From contig NZ_CP195847.1 in assembly GCF_051513965.1 (NCBI RefSeq), positions 1,364,001 through 1,428,000 of the forward strand: DNA of 64,000 nucleotides. The letters run 5' to 3'. The notes below the pieces were generated by a model, which did not search any database, had not been told where the DNA came from, and worked only from the letters and a program-made list of their open reading frames with translations. The position numbers were made by a program, and so were the translations under genes. The first letter of the stretch is position 1. Each line of letters starts with the position of its first letter. Positions 21,730-30,057 of this stretch are shown piece by piece. This DNA comes from Paramicrobacterium sp051513965 (GTDB lineage: Bacteria > Actinomycetota > Actinomycetes > Actinomycetales > Microbacteriaceae).

Positions 21730-22923
21730 TCAGAGCCCGGCGGCGGCTCGAAGAGCGTCGGCGCGGTCTGTCCTCTCCCAGGTGAACTCGGGAAGCTCGC
21801 GGCCGAAGTGACCGTAGGCCGCGGTCTTCGCGTAGATCGGGCGAAGAAGATCCAGCTGATCGATGATCGCACCGGGACGGAGGTCGAACACCTCACGGAT
21901 GGCTTTGACGATCGTCTCGTCAGGCACGCGTCCCGTGCCGAAGGTCTCGACATACAGGCCGACCGGCGATGCCTTTCCGATCGCGTACGCGACCTGGACC
22001 TCGATTCGTTCAGCCAATCCCGCGGCGACGGCGTTCTTGGCGACCCAGCGCATGGCGTACGTTGCCGAGCGGTCGACCTTGGACGGGTCCTTGCCGCTGA
22101 ACGCGCCGCCTCCGTGTCGTGCCGCGCCCCCGTACGTGTCGATGATCACCTTGCGACCGGTCAGACCGGCATCACCCTTCGGTCCGCCGACGATGAAGGT
22201 GCCCGTCGGATTGATGAAGCATTCGTACTGCGACGTGTCGAGGTCGAGCGTCGCGAGCACCGGCGCGATGACGCGATCGTGGACGTCGCGGCGCAGCTGC
22301 TCGGTCGTGACCGCCTCAGAGTGCTGTGTCGAGAGCACGATGGTCTTGACCGCGCGAGGGACGGCCCCGTCATAGCCGACGGTGACCTGCGTCTTGCCGT
22401 CGGGTCGCAGATAGTCGAGCTCACCGGTCTTCCGAACCTGAGTGAGTTTTTCTGAGAGACGATGAGCGATCCAAATCGGCATCGGCATGAGCTCGGGAGT
22501 CTCATCGGTGGCGTACCCGAACATGATGCCCTGATCACCCGCGCCCTGCTGATCATAGGCGTCGTTGGACGACTCCTCGCGGGCTTCGAAGGCATCGTCG
22601 ACGCCCTGAGCGATATCAGGCGATTGCGCTCCGATCGAGACCGAGACGCCGCACGAGTCCGCATCGAAGCCCGCTTCGCTCGAGCGATATCCGATATCGC
22701 GGATCACACTCCTGACGATCGCCGGGATCTCCACGTACGCTTCGGTGCTGACCTCACCGGCGACGTGCACCAGCCCCGTCGTGACAAGGGTCTCCACGGC
22801 TACGCGGCTCGTCGGATCCTTCGCCAGGAGGGCATCGAGGATGCTGTCGGAGATCTGATCGCAGATCTTGTCAGGATGCCCCTCAGTGACGGACTCGGAG
22901 GTGAACAGTCGCAATTCGGTCAT
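21730..22923 (-). CDS. metK: S-adenosylmethionine synthetase
   Basis: Makes SAM from methionine and ATP. It has 397 residues. Family motifs are FTSESVTEGHPDKICDQISD, GAGDQGIMFGYA (the methionine/ATP hexapeptide region), GGAFSGKDPSKVDRSA and the metal-binding DTYGG. ATG at 22921-22923. A strong terminator-like hairpin ends only 28 bases before this start, leaving little room for a separate promoter. No SAM riboswitch is visible upstream. Confidence 0.97.
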   Translation of the reverse strand: MTELRLFTSESVTEGHPDKICDQISDSILDALLAKDPTSRVAVETLVTTGLVHVAGEVSTEAYVEIPAIVRSVIRDIGYRSSEAGFDADSCGVSVSIGAQSPDIAQGVDDAFEAREESSNDAYDQQGAGDQGIMFGYATDETPELMPMPIWIAHRLSEKLTQVRKTGELDYLRPDGKTQVTVGYDGAVPRAVKTIVLSTQHSEAVTTEQLRRDVHDRVIAPVLATLDLDTSQYECFINPTGTFIVGGPKGDAGLTGRKVIIDTYGGAARHGGGAFSGKDPSKVDRSATYAMRWVAKNAVAAGLAERIEVQVAYAIGKASPVGLYVETFGTGRVPDETIVKAIREVFDLRPGAIIDQLDLLRPIYAKTAAYGHFGRELPEFTWERTDRADALRAAAGL

Positions 22924-22951
22924 TCAGGGTTCCTACGGTGTCGATTCGGGC

Positions 22952-22995
22952 AAAAAAATGTCGGTGGTTTCAGCATCTGCTGGACCACCGACATT
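22952..22995 (-). terminator. Intrinsic terminator between rpoZ and metK
   Basis: On the minus strand a 12-bp stem (AATGTCGGTGGT against ACCACCGACATT) carries an inner CAGCA/TGCTG helix. It is followed directly by seven T residues. It is a textbook rho-independent terminator placed 11 bases after the rpoZ stop and 28 bases before metK. It could also serve as an attenuator for metK. Confidence 0.88.
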
Positions 22996-23006
22996 CGGGT
23001 CGGATC

Positions 23007-23264
23007 TCACTCGGAGAGCGGGCGCAGAACCAGCTTCTCCTCGTTGATCTCGTGCAGAGCGACCGAGAGCGGCTTGTCGTCGACGGTCGAGTCGACGAGC
23101 GGTCCGACGTTGTCGAACAGGCTGCCCTCGTGAAGGTCAGCGTAGTAGTCGTTGATCTGGCGCGCACGCTTTGACGCGAAGATGACGAGTTGGTACTTCG
23201 AGTCGACCTTTGAGAGCAGGTCGTCGATCGGTGGATCGATGATCCCCTTGAGCTTGTCAGCCAT
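23007..23264 (-). CDS. rpoZ: DNA-directed RNA polymerase omega subunit
   Basis: Small RNA polymerase assembly subunit, 85 residues. The signature helix region reads KYQLVIFASKRARQINDYYADL, matching the actinobacterial omega family. The start of the protein (GIIDPPIDDLLSKVDSKY) and the C-terminal KPLSVALHEINEEKL are also typical. ATG at 23262-23264, nine bases after gmk. The gmk-rpoZ pair is conserved across bacteria. The transcript ends at the hairpin 22952-22995. Confidence 0.95.
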   Translation of the reverse strand: MADKLKGIIDPPIDDLLSKVDSKYQLVIFASKRARQINDYYADLHEGSLFDNVGPLVDSTVDDKPLSVALHEINEEKLVLRPLSE

Positions 23265-23273
23265 TGAGAATTC

Positions 23274-24245
23274 TCACACTCCTCGTGTGGTGTCGGCGGC
23301 GGTGGGTGCGGATTCCGGAGTGTTCCGTCGAGGTCCCCGTCCGCGAGTCTTGATCAATTCTACGACGTCGCGCGCCGCTTCGGCGACCGTGGAGTTGATG
23401 ACGCGGTAATCGAACTCGTCCTGGGCGGCCAGTTCGACCTGCGCGGTCTCGAGTCGACGGGCTCGTTCGGGGGCATCCTCAGTACCCCGGCCCACGAGGC
23501 GTCGGACGAGCTCGTCCCATGTGGGCGGCAGCAGGAAGACCAGGGTCGCCTCCGGCATCCGTGCTCGCACTTGGCGTGCGCCCTGCAGATCGATTTCGAG
23601 GAGAACGCTCCGCCCCTCTTCGAGCGCCCGCTCGATGGGAGTGCGCGGAGTGCCGTAGCGGTATGAGTTGTGGACCGTTGCGTACTCGAGCAGCTCGCCG
23701 TCCTGAACCATCCGGTCGAACTCATCGTCATCGACGAAATAGTAGTTGATGCCCTCGACCTCACCCGGGCGCGGCGCTCGCGTCGTGGCGGAGACGCTCA
23801 GGTGTACATCCGGGTAGTTGTCGCGAATATACGAGGCGACCGTTCCCTTGCCCACGGCCGTCGGCCCCGCGAGCACGACGAGTCGACTTCGCTTCCGCGA
23901 GCGGTTGATCGACTCCCGCTTGGCGAGGAACTCGCGCAGGCGGCGGCGCTGGTGGACGCCGAGTCCGCCGATGCGCTTTGCGCGGGAGATGCGCAGCTCA
24001 TCCAGGATGCGCTCGAGCTTGGTCACTCCGATCGCGGGCACGCTGATGAGCAGGTCCGTGACACGCATTCGTCCTTCGACGCCATCGACGTCGTCGAAGC
24101 CGGCCTCGAGCACATCGAGAGCAGAGCGGCGTCCGTTCGCGACGTCGTCTTTTACAGCGGCGCGGGCGCGACGAGCCGCGACAGCAGCACGGGATGCGGC
24201 GACGCGGTCAACCTCGGGAGGACGACGACTGGACGGTTCAGACAA
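23274..24245 (-). CDS. gmk: mIHF-guanylate kinase fusion protein
   Basis: Two proteins that are normally separate appear joined in a 323-residue chain. Residues about 10-110 match actinobacterial integration host factor (mIHF): AAVAARRARAAVKDD, a helical LLISVPAIGVTKLERIL segment and the HhH-like RIGGLGVHQRRRLREFL. Residues about 120-305 are guanylate kinase (GMP + ATP to GDP + ADP), with P-loop GPTAVGKGT, the GMP-binding DYYFV-like INYYFVDDDEFD, SYRYGTPRTPI and LLEIDLQGARQV. The start is an unusual TTG at 24243-24245 with GAGGAA upstream; it overlaps pyrF by eight bases. There is no internal stop or in-frame start with a clear ribosome site at the domain border. Confidence 0.93.
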   Translation of the reverse strand: MSEPSSRRPPEVDRVAASRAAVAARRARAAVKDDVANGRRSALDVLEAGFDDVDGVEGRMRVTDLLISVPAIGVTKLERILDELRISRAKRIGGLGVHQRRRLREFLAKRESINRSRKRSRLVVLAGPTAVGKGTVASYIRDNYPDVHLSVSATTRAPRPGEVEGINYYFVDDDEFDRMVQDGELLEYATVHNSYRYGTPRTPIERALEEGRSVLLEIDLQGARQVRARMPEATLVFLLPPTWDELVRRLVGRGTEDAPERARRLETAQVELAAQDEFDYRVINSTVAEAARDVVELIKTRGRGPRRNTPESAPTAADTTRGV

Positions 24246-25080
24246 AGATATTCCTCACTTCCGTGGCCCGAGCTGCAGCGACACGTGCGATGTCATGGGG
24301 CCCGACAGACAGGATACTTCGCGATTCGCTCACGATCACACCGGGAGCAAGGCTGCCGAAGATCTGGCGCGCGTCACTCGCGTCCGCACCCTGCGCGCCG
24401 AATCCCGGTGCGAGAACGGGTGTGATGAGGTCGTTCGCGTCATCGGCTCGCAGCCCGAAATCAGCGAGATCGAGCGTTGCGCCAATGACGACGCCGAAGC
24501 TCGAGACCCTCTGGGCGCGGCTCGGCCGTGCACGGACATCGTCCACGACGTGCGCCGCGACGCACTGAGACTCGGAGACGACGGCCTGCTGGAGCGCGGC
24601 CGCCTCAGGGTTGGATGTCGCGGCGAGGACGAACGCACCCTTCCCATGCTCCTCGGCGGCGTCGAAAGCGGGCCGGAGAGCCCCGACACCGAGATACGGG
24701 TTGAGCGTCATAGCATCGACTTCGAGCGGAGATCCCGGGGTGAGCCAGGCCGAGGCGTAGCCGTGCATGCTCGAGCCGATCTCGCCGCGTTTGACGTCGC
24801 CGATCACGAGCAGTCCGGCAGCGCGCGCTGCGGCGAGGACCTCCTCGAGAGCCGCGAAGCCCGCGGAACCGAAGCGCTCGAAGAACGCGATCTGCGGTTT
24901 CACGATGGCGACATGATCGGATGCCGCTTCGACGACACGCAGCCCGAATTCACGTGCCCCTTCCGCGGTGTCCCCCACGCCCCACTCCGAGAGGAGGTGG
25001 GCATGGGGGTCGATTCCGAGACAGAGCCGCTGCCCGGCGTCGAAGGCCTCGGCCAGGCGGGACCCGAAGGGCTCGCGCAT
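24238..25080 (-). CDS. pyrF: Orotidine 5'-phosphate decarboxylase (type 2)
   Basis: Last step of UMP synthesis. It has 280 residues and is of the longer PyrF type 2 family common in actinobacteria. The catalytic motif is VIGDVKRGEIGSSMHGYA, with LCLGIDPHAHLL at the N-terminus, and LNPYLGVGALRP and LAPGFGAQGAD further on. The ATG at 25078-25080 shares a TGATG with the carB stop. It is the last pyr gene, before the mIHF-gmk gene, the conserved actinobacterial order pyrF-mihF-gmk-rpoZ. Confidence 0.96.
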   Translation of the reverse strand: MREPFGSRLAEAFDAGQRLCLGIDPHAHLLSEWGVGDTAEGAREFGLRVVEAASDHVAIVKPQIAFFERFGSAGFAALEEVLAAARAAGLLVIGDVKRGEIGSSMHGYASAWLTPGSPLEVDAMTLNPYLGVGALRPAFDAAEEHGKGAFVLAATSNPEAAALQQAVVSESQCVAAHVVDDVRARPSRAQRVSSFGVVIGATLDLADFGLRADDANDLITPVLAPGFGAQGADASDARQIFGSLAPGVIVSESRSILSVGPHDIARVAAARATEVRNIFV

Positions 25081-28000
25081 CAGACGAGCTCTCGTGCCGA
25101 CTGGTACTCCTGCAGGCTCGTCACCTGGAACCCCTCGCGCACCGCGGTGAACGAAGCAACCGCTGCGGAGAGCTCCGCCACGGTCGTGAACAGCGGCTTG
25201 TCAGCGGCCACAGCGGCGGCGCGGATCTCGTAGCCGTCCGCGCGAGCCGAGCCTCCGCTGGGTGTGTTCACAACGATGTCGACCTCGTTGCGGTCGATGA
25301 GGTCGACGATGCTCTCGCCGCCCTCGCTCACCTTTCGGACCGTCTTCGTGGTGATCCCGTATCGCGTGAGGACGCGAGCGGTGCCTTCAGTGGCGAGGAT
25401 GGAGAAGCCGAGCTCCTGAAGACGCAGCACCGACTGGACGACGGAGCGCTTGTCCTGGTCGGACACAGAGACGAAGACGCTTCCAGACAGGGGCAGGCCT
25501 CCGTATGCGGCATCCTGACTCTTCGCGAATGCCGTCGGGAAGTCCTTGTCGATGCCCATGACCTCGCCGGTCGAGCGCATCTCCGGTCCGAGGATCGAAT
25601 CCACGATGCGTCCGTCGTGGGTGCGGAAGCGCTTGAACGGAAGTACGGCCTCCTTCACCGCGACGGGCGAGTCGAGGCCGACCGTCGAGCCATCGCTCTC
25701 TGGGATCAGCCCCGAGTCGATCAGTGAGTCGATAGACGAGCCGGTCATGATGCGGGATGCGGCCTTGGCGAGCGGGATGCCGAGCGCCTTCGAGACGAAC
25801 GGAACCGTTCTGGAGGCCCGCGGATTCGCCTCGAGCACGTAGAGAACACCCTGGCCGATGGCGAACTGAACGTTCAACAGACCACGCACACCGATTCCCT
25901 CAGCGATCGCGCGCGTCGCCTCGCGGACGGCATCGATCTGAGTGGTGCCGAGGGTGACCGGCGGCAGGGTGCAGCTCGAGTCACCCGAGTGGATGCCGGC
26001 CTCTTCGATGTGCTCCATGATTCCGCCGATGTAGAGCTTCTCTCCGTCGTAGAGGGCGTCCACATCGATCTCGATCGCGTCGTCCAGGAAGCGGTCGACG
26101 AGGAGCGGGTGCTGTGGGCCGACGATCCCCTGGTGCTCGATGCGCGCGAAGTAGTCGATGAGTGCCTGACGATCGTAGACGATCTCCATGCCGCGCCCGC
26201 CGAGCACGAAGCTGGGGCGGACAAGGACGGGATATCCGATCTCCTCCGCGATGGCGACGGCCCCGTCACGGTCGATGGCCGTGCCGTTCCGGGGGGCAAG
26301 CAGACCGGCGGCGTCGAGGATTGCCGCGAACTGGCCACGTTCCTCGGCCGAGTCGATCGCTTCGGGCGTCGTGCCGAGGATGGGCACGCCGTTGGCCTTG
26401 AGACCCTTCGCGAGACTCAGCGCTGTCTGTCCACCGAGCTGCACAATAACACCGACGAGCTCGCCGGAGGTTGACTCCGCATCGATGACCTCGAGGACGT
26501 CTTCGAGCGTGAGCGGTTCGAAGTAGAGGCGATCGCTCGTGTCGTAGTCGGTCGACACCGTCTCCGGGTTGCAGTTGATCATGATGGTCTCGAAGCCAGC
26601 ATCGTGGAGCGCGAACGAGGCGTGGACGCACGAGTAGTCGAATTCGACGCCCTGCCCGATGCGGTTGGGGCCCGAGCCGAGGATCACAACCTTGCGTCGA
26701 TCGCTCGGTTCGACCTCCGTCTCCTGGTCGTAGCTCGAGTAGTGGTATGGCGTGAGAGCGGGGAACTCACCCGCGCACGTGTCGACCGTCTTGTACACGG
26801 GACGCACGCCGAGCAGGTGCCGAACCTCGCGCACCTGGTCTTCGGCGAAGCCGCGAAGCTGCCCGATCTGAGCGTCCGAGAACCCGTGGTTCTTGGCCAG
26901 GCGCATGATCGCCCCATCGAGCATCGGCGCTGCGGCGATTGCATCGGCGACCTCGTTGATCAGCACGATCTGATCCGTGAACCAGGGGTCGAACTTGGTC
27001 GCCTCGAAGATCTGTTCAGGTGTTGCGCCCTTGCGCAGCGCCTGCTGGATGAGCACGATGCGGCCGTCGGTCGGGGTGACGATCTCCTCGAGGAGCTGCT
27101 CGACCGTGCGCGATTCGTCGCCCCAGTGGAACGAGGAGCCGCGCTTCTCCAGTGAGCGCAGCGCCTTCTGGAGCGCAGTCGTGAAGTTGCGGCCGATCGC
27201 CATGGCCTCACCCACGGATTTCATAGTGGTGGTGAGGGTCGGGTCGGCTGCGGGGAACTTCTCGAATGCGAACCGCGGCACTTTGACGACCACGTAGTCG
27301 AGCGTCGGCTCGAAGCTCGCTGGCGTCACACGCGTGATGTCGTTTGGGATCTCATCGAGGCGATATCCGATAGCGAGCTTGGCTGCGATCTTGGCGATCG
27401 GGAAACCGGTCGCTTTGGAAGCGAGAGCACTCGAGCGGGAGACACGTGGGTTCATCTCGATCACGATCACACGGCCCGTGGCCGGATCGACCGCGAACTG
27501 GATGTTGCAGCCGCCCGTGTCGACGCCGACGGCGCGGATGATGTCGATCGAGATGTCGCGGAGGTTCTGGTACTCGCGATCCGTGAGCGTGAGTGCCGGC
27601 GCCACAGTCACGGAGTCACCGGTGTGGACGCCGACGGGGTCGACGTTCTCGATCGAGCAGACGACGACCGAGTTGTCGGAGGCATCCCGCATCAATTCAA
27701 GCTCGTACTCCTTCCACCCGAGGATCGACTCCTCCAGGAGGACCTCGTGCGTCGGTGAGTCGTGCAGTCCTGCCCCCGCGATGCGACGCAGGTCCTCTTC
27801 GTCGTAGGCGAAGCCGGAGCCGAGCCCGCCCATCGTGAAGCTCGGACGGACGACGAGCGGGTAGCCGAGCTCTTCGGCGCCCTGCAGCACCTCGTCCATC
27901 GTGTGACAGATCTTGGATGCCGCGACATCAGCGCCGCACTCGATCACGAGGTTCTTGAACGCGAGACGGTCCTCACCCTTCTGAATCGCCTCGAAGCTCG

Positions 28001-28352
28001 CCCCGATGAGCTCGACGTCGTACTTCTCGAGGATTCCGTGCTCGTGCAGTTCCACCGCGGCATTGAGCGCGGTCTGACCGCCGAGCGTCGGCAGGATCGC
28101 GTCGGGACGCTCCTTCGCGATGATCGTCTCGATCACCTGCCAGGTGATCGGCTCGACGTACGTCGCATCGGCGAAGTCCGGGTCGGTCATGATCGTGGCC
28201 GGATTGGAGTTCACGAGGATGACCCGGATGCCCTCGGCACGGAGGACGCGGCAGGCCTGAGTCCCGGAGTAGTCGAACTCACAGGCCTGACCGATCACGA
28301 TCGGGCCGGAGCCGATGACCAGAACGCTGTTGATATCGTCGCGCTTCGGCAT
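25080..28352 (-). CDS. carB: Carbamoyl-phosphate synthase large subunit
   Basis: Makes carbamoyl phosphate from bicarbonate, ATP and ammonia from CarA, for pyrimidines and arginine. It has 1090 residues. It contains two homologous ATP-grasp halves (about 1-400 and 550-930), each with a VLVIGSGP or VVILGSGPNRIGQG start. It ends with an MGS-like allosteric domain (about 930-1070) that binds UMP in other species. ATG at 28350-28352 overlaps the carA stop by one base. No truncation or frameshift is seen. Confidence 0.98.
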   Translation of the reverse strand: MPKRDDINSVLVIGSGPIVIGQACEFDYSGTQACRVLRAEGIRVILVNSNPATIMTDPDFADATYVEPITWQVIETIIAKERPDAILPTLGGQTALNAAVELHEHGILEKYDVELIGASFEAIQKGEDRLAFKNLVIECGADVAASKICHTMDEVLQGAEELGYPLVVRPSFTMGGLGSGFAYDEEDLRRIAGAGLHDSPTHEVLLEESILGWKEYELELMRDASDNSVVVCSIENVDPVGVHTGDSVTVAPALTLTDREYQNLRDISIDIIRAVGVDTGGCNIQFAVDPATGRVIVIEMNPRVSRSSALASKATGFPIAKIAAKLAIGYRLDEIPNDITRVTPASFEPTLDYVVVKVPRFAFEKFPAADPTLTTTMKSVGEAMAIGRNFTTALQKALRSLEKRGSSFHWGDESRTVEQLLEEIVTPTDGRIVLIQQALRKGATPEQIFEATKFDPWFTDQIVLINEVADAIAAAPMLDGAIMRLAKNHGFSDAQIGQLRGFAEDQVREVRHLLGVRPVYKTVDTCAGEFPALTPYHYSSYDQETEVEPSDRRKVVILGSGPNRIGQGVEFDYSCVHASFALHDAGFETIMINCNPETVSTDYDTSDRLYFEPLTLEDVLEVIDAESTSGELVGVIVQLGGQTALSLAKGLKANGVPILGTTPEAIDSAEERGQFAAILDAAGLLAPRNGTAIDRDGAVAIAEEIGYPVLVRPSFVLGGRGMEIVYDRQALIDYFARIEHQGIVGPQHPLLVDRFLDDAIEIDVDALYDGEKLYIGGIMEHIEEAGIHSGDSSCTLPPVTLGTTQIDAVREATRAIAEGIGVRGLLNVQFAIGQGVLYVLEANPRASRTVPFVSKALGIPLAKAASRIMTGSSIDSLIDSGLIPESDGSTVGLDSPVAVKEAVLPFKRFRTHDGRIVDSILGPEMRSTGEVMGIDKDFPTAFAKSQDAAYGGLPLSGSVFVSVSDQDKRSVVQSVLRLQELGFSILATEGTARVLTRYGITTKTVRKVSEGGESIVDLIDRNEVDIVVNTPSGGSARADGYEIRAAAVAADKPLFTTVAELSAAVASFTAVREGFQVTSLQEYQSARELV

Positions 28353-29536
28353 TAGTTGTCTTCTCCTGCAGTGTTGGTGGACGCGGCGGCGCTGCGCTCG
28401 ATGACGAGGTCGCGGAACCGGTCGAAGAGGTACATGGCGTCGTGCGGCCCAGCCGCCGACTCAGGGTGGTACTGGACGCTGAACGCGGGGATGTCGAGGC
28501 AGTTGAGGCCTTCGACCACGTTGTCGTTGAGGTCGTAGTGGCTCACGGTGACGCGCCCGAAGCCCTCGGGAGAGTCCGTCACCTCGCCGATAGGCGCATC
28601 GACGGCGAAGCCGTGATTGTGCGCTGTGATCTCAACGCGCCCCGTGGTCGTGTCGAGCACCGGCTGGTTGATCCCGCGGTGGCCGAACGGCAGCTTGTAG
28701 GTGCCGAATCCGAGGGCGCGCCCGAGAAGCTGGTTCCCGAAGCAGATGCCGAAGTAGGGCATTCCCTCGCGCAGCACCGTCCGGAGCATCTCGACGTGGC
28801 GGTCAGAGGCGCCGGGATCTCCAGGGCCGTTGGAGTAGAAGAGCGCGTCAGGTTTCAGCGCCAGCAGGTCCTCGGCGCTGATGTTCTCAGGCAGGACGTG
28901 CACGTCGAAGCCGCGCTCGGTGAGGTAACGGAGTGTGGATGCCTTCACACCGAGGTCGAGGACAGCGACCGAGCCGACGCGTTCCCCGACGGCATCCATC
29001 GTGTAGCGTTCGGCTGTCGAGACGTCTGCGGAGAGATTGCGTCCGGACATGGGCTCGGCGTTCCGAACCAGCTCGAGCTGCTCGCTGTCGGAGAGCTCAA
29101 ACTGCTCCCCCGAGAAGATTCCGGCGCGCATCGCACCGACGGAACGGATTCGACGCGTGACCGCACGGGTGTCAATGCCGGAGATGCCGATGATCCCGTC
29201 CGCGGTGAGAGTGGCGTCCAAGCTGTCCTCGGCGCGGTAGTTCGAAACGACGCGAGAAGGGTCGCGGACGATGAAGCCGGCGACCCACACGCGGTCGGAC
29301 TCCTTGTCCTCGGAGTTCACTCCGGTGTTGCCGATGTGGGGTGCCGTCATGAGTACGATCTGTCCGGCGTAGGACGGGTCGGTGATGGTCTCCTGGTAGC
29401 CGGTCATCCCGGTGGCGAACACCACCTCCCCCAGAGTCGTGCCCGTGGCGCCGTAGGCGTCGCCGACGTAGCGGGTTCCATCTTCGAGGACGAGAGCGGC
29501 CTGTGGCTGCGCCGAGAAGTCTGTCGAGCGTGTCAT
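28352..29536 (-). CDS. carA: Carbamoyl-phosphate synthase small subunit
   Basis: Glutamine amidotransferase subunit feeding ammonia to CarB. It has 394 residues. The N-terminal CarA domain (ALVLEDGTRYVG, TGMTGYQETITDPSYAGQ) is followed by a class I amidotransferase domain with the nucleophile in YFGICFGNQLLGRALG. The catalytic His and Glu are in VQYHPESAAGPHD. ATG at 29534-29536 overlaps the preceding membrane protein gene by four bases (ATGA). Confidence 0.97.
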   Translation of the reverse strand: MTRSTDFSAQPQAALVLEDGTRYVGDAYGATGTTLGEVVFATGMTGYQETITDPSYAGQIVLMTAPHIGNTGVNSEDKESDRVWVAGFIVRDPSRVVSNYRAEDSLDATLTADGIIGISGIDTRAVTRRIRSVGAMRAGIFSGEQFELSDSEQLELVRNAEPMSGRNLSADVSTAERYTMDAVGERVGSVAVLDLGVKASTLRYLTERGFDVHVLPENISAEDLLALKPDALFYSNGPGDPGASDRHVEMLRTVLREGMPYFGICFGNQLLGRALGFGTYKLPFGHRGINQPVLDTTTGRVEITAHNHGFAVDAPIGEVTDSPEGFGRVTVSHYDLNDNVVEGLNCLDIPAFSVQYHPESAAGPHDAMYLFDRFRDLVIERSAAASTNTAGEDN

Positions 29537-30057
29537 GCTGTGCTTTCACTGTCGGAGGCCGTGCTGGCCTGATCTGTCGTTCTGAGTGCTGTGAGGGCCT
29601 CAAGGGCCCGTGGCTGTTCTGAAGGTTCGCGGAGTCGCACGTAGCTGTCGCACGCCGTGCCGTCTGGCACGGTCCAGCCGATGCGCACGAGTCCGTCTCT
29701 CTCCACGACGCGGTCGATCGCCACGCGCGATGTGTCGACGTCGCGAACCGCCGACGCTGGAATGAAGGCGGCGCGCTCTCCACGGACCTCGAGACGGATG
29801 CCGGTCGACGCGACGCCCAGCGAGGCGGGCCCGCGGAAGCCGAGTCCAGGAAGAGCGAGTCTCTCCAGCGGCTGCCCGGCGCGCGTGGTTGCGACGTACT
29901 GGACGTCGAACTCGCGTGTCGGGGCGTACGACCCGGGAACGGGCTCGGCGGCGTGAGCGGCATCCGCCGTTCGTCGTCGTCGCCACGCGTTCCACATCAG
30001 CGCAAGCAGAACGGCGATGATCGCCGCGACGATGAGTCCGGGAATGAGCTTATCCAC
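29533..30057 (-). CDS. Small membrane-anchored protein of the pyr operon (Rv1382-like)
   Basis: A 174-residue protein with one N-terminal transmembrane helix (about 5-24) followed by basic WRRRR, so the bulk should face the cytoplasm. The rest is a compact beta-rich domain (LALPGLGFRG, GIRLEVRGERAAFIPASAVRDVD) resembling PH-like folds, then an acidic Ser/Thr-rich tail. In mycobacteria a similar small membrane protein lies at the same place between pyrC and carA. It starts with GTG at 30055-30057, overlaps pyrC by eight bases, and ends overlapping carA. Its function is unknown to me. Confidence 0.85.
   Translation of the reverse strand: MDKLIPGLIVAAIIAVLLALMWNAWRRRRTADAAHAAEPVPGSYAPTREFDVQYVATTRAGQPLERLALPGLGFRGPASLGVASTGIRLEVRGERAAFIPASAVRDVDTSRVAIDRVVERDGLVRIGWTVPDGTACDSYVRLREPSEQPRALEALTALRTTDQASTASDSESTA

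Noticed and set aside
22924..23006. SAM riboswitch upstream of metK
   Set aside because: The gap is only 83 bases and is filled by an intrinsic terminator; no SAM-I or SAM-IV core is visible.
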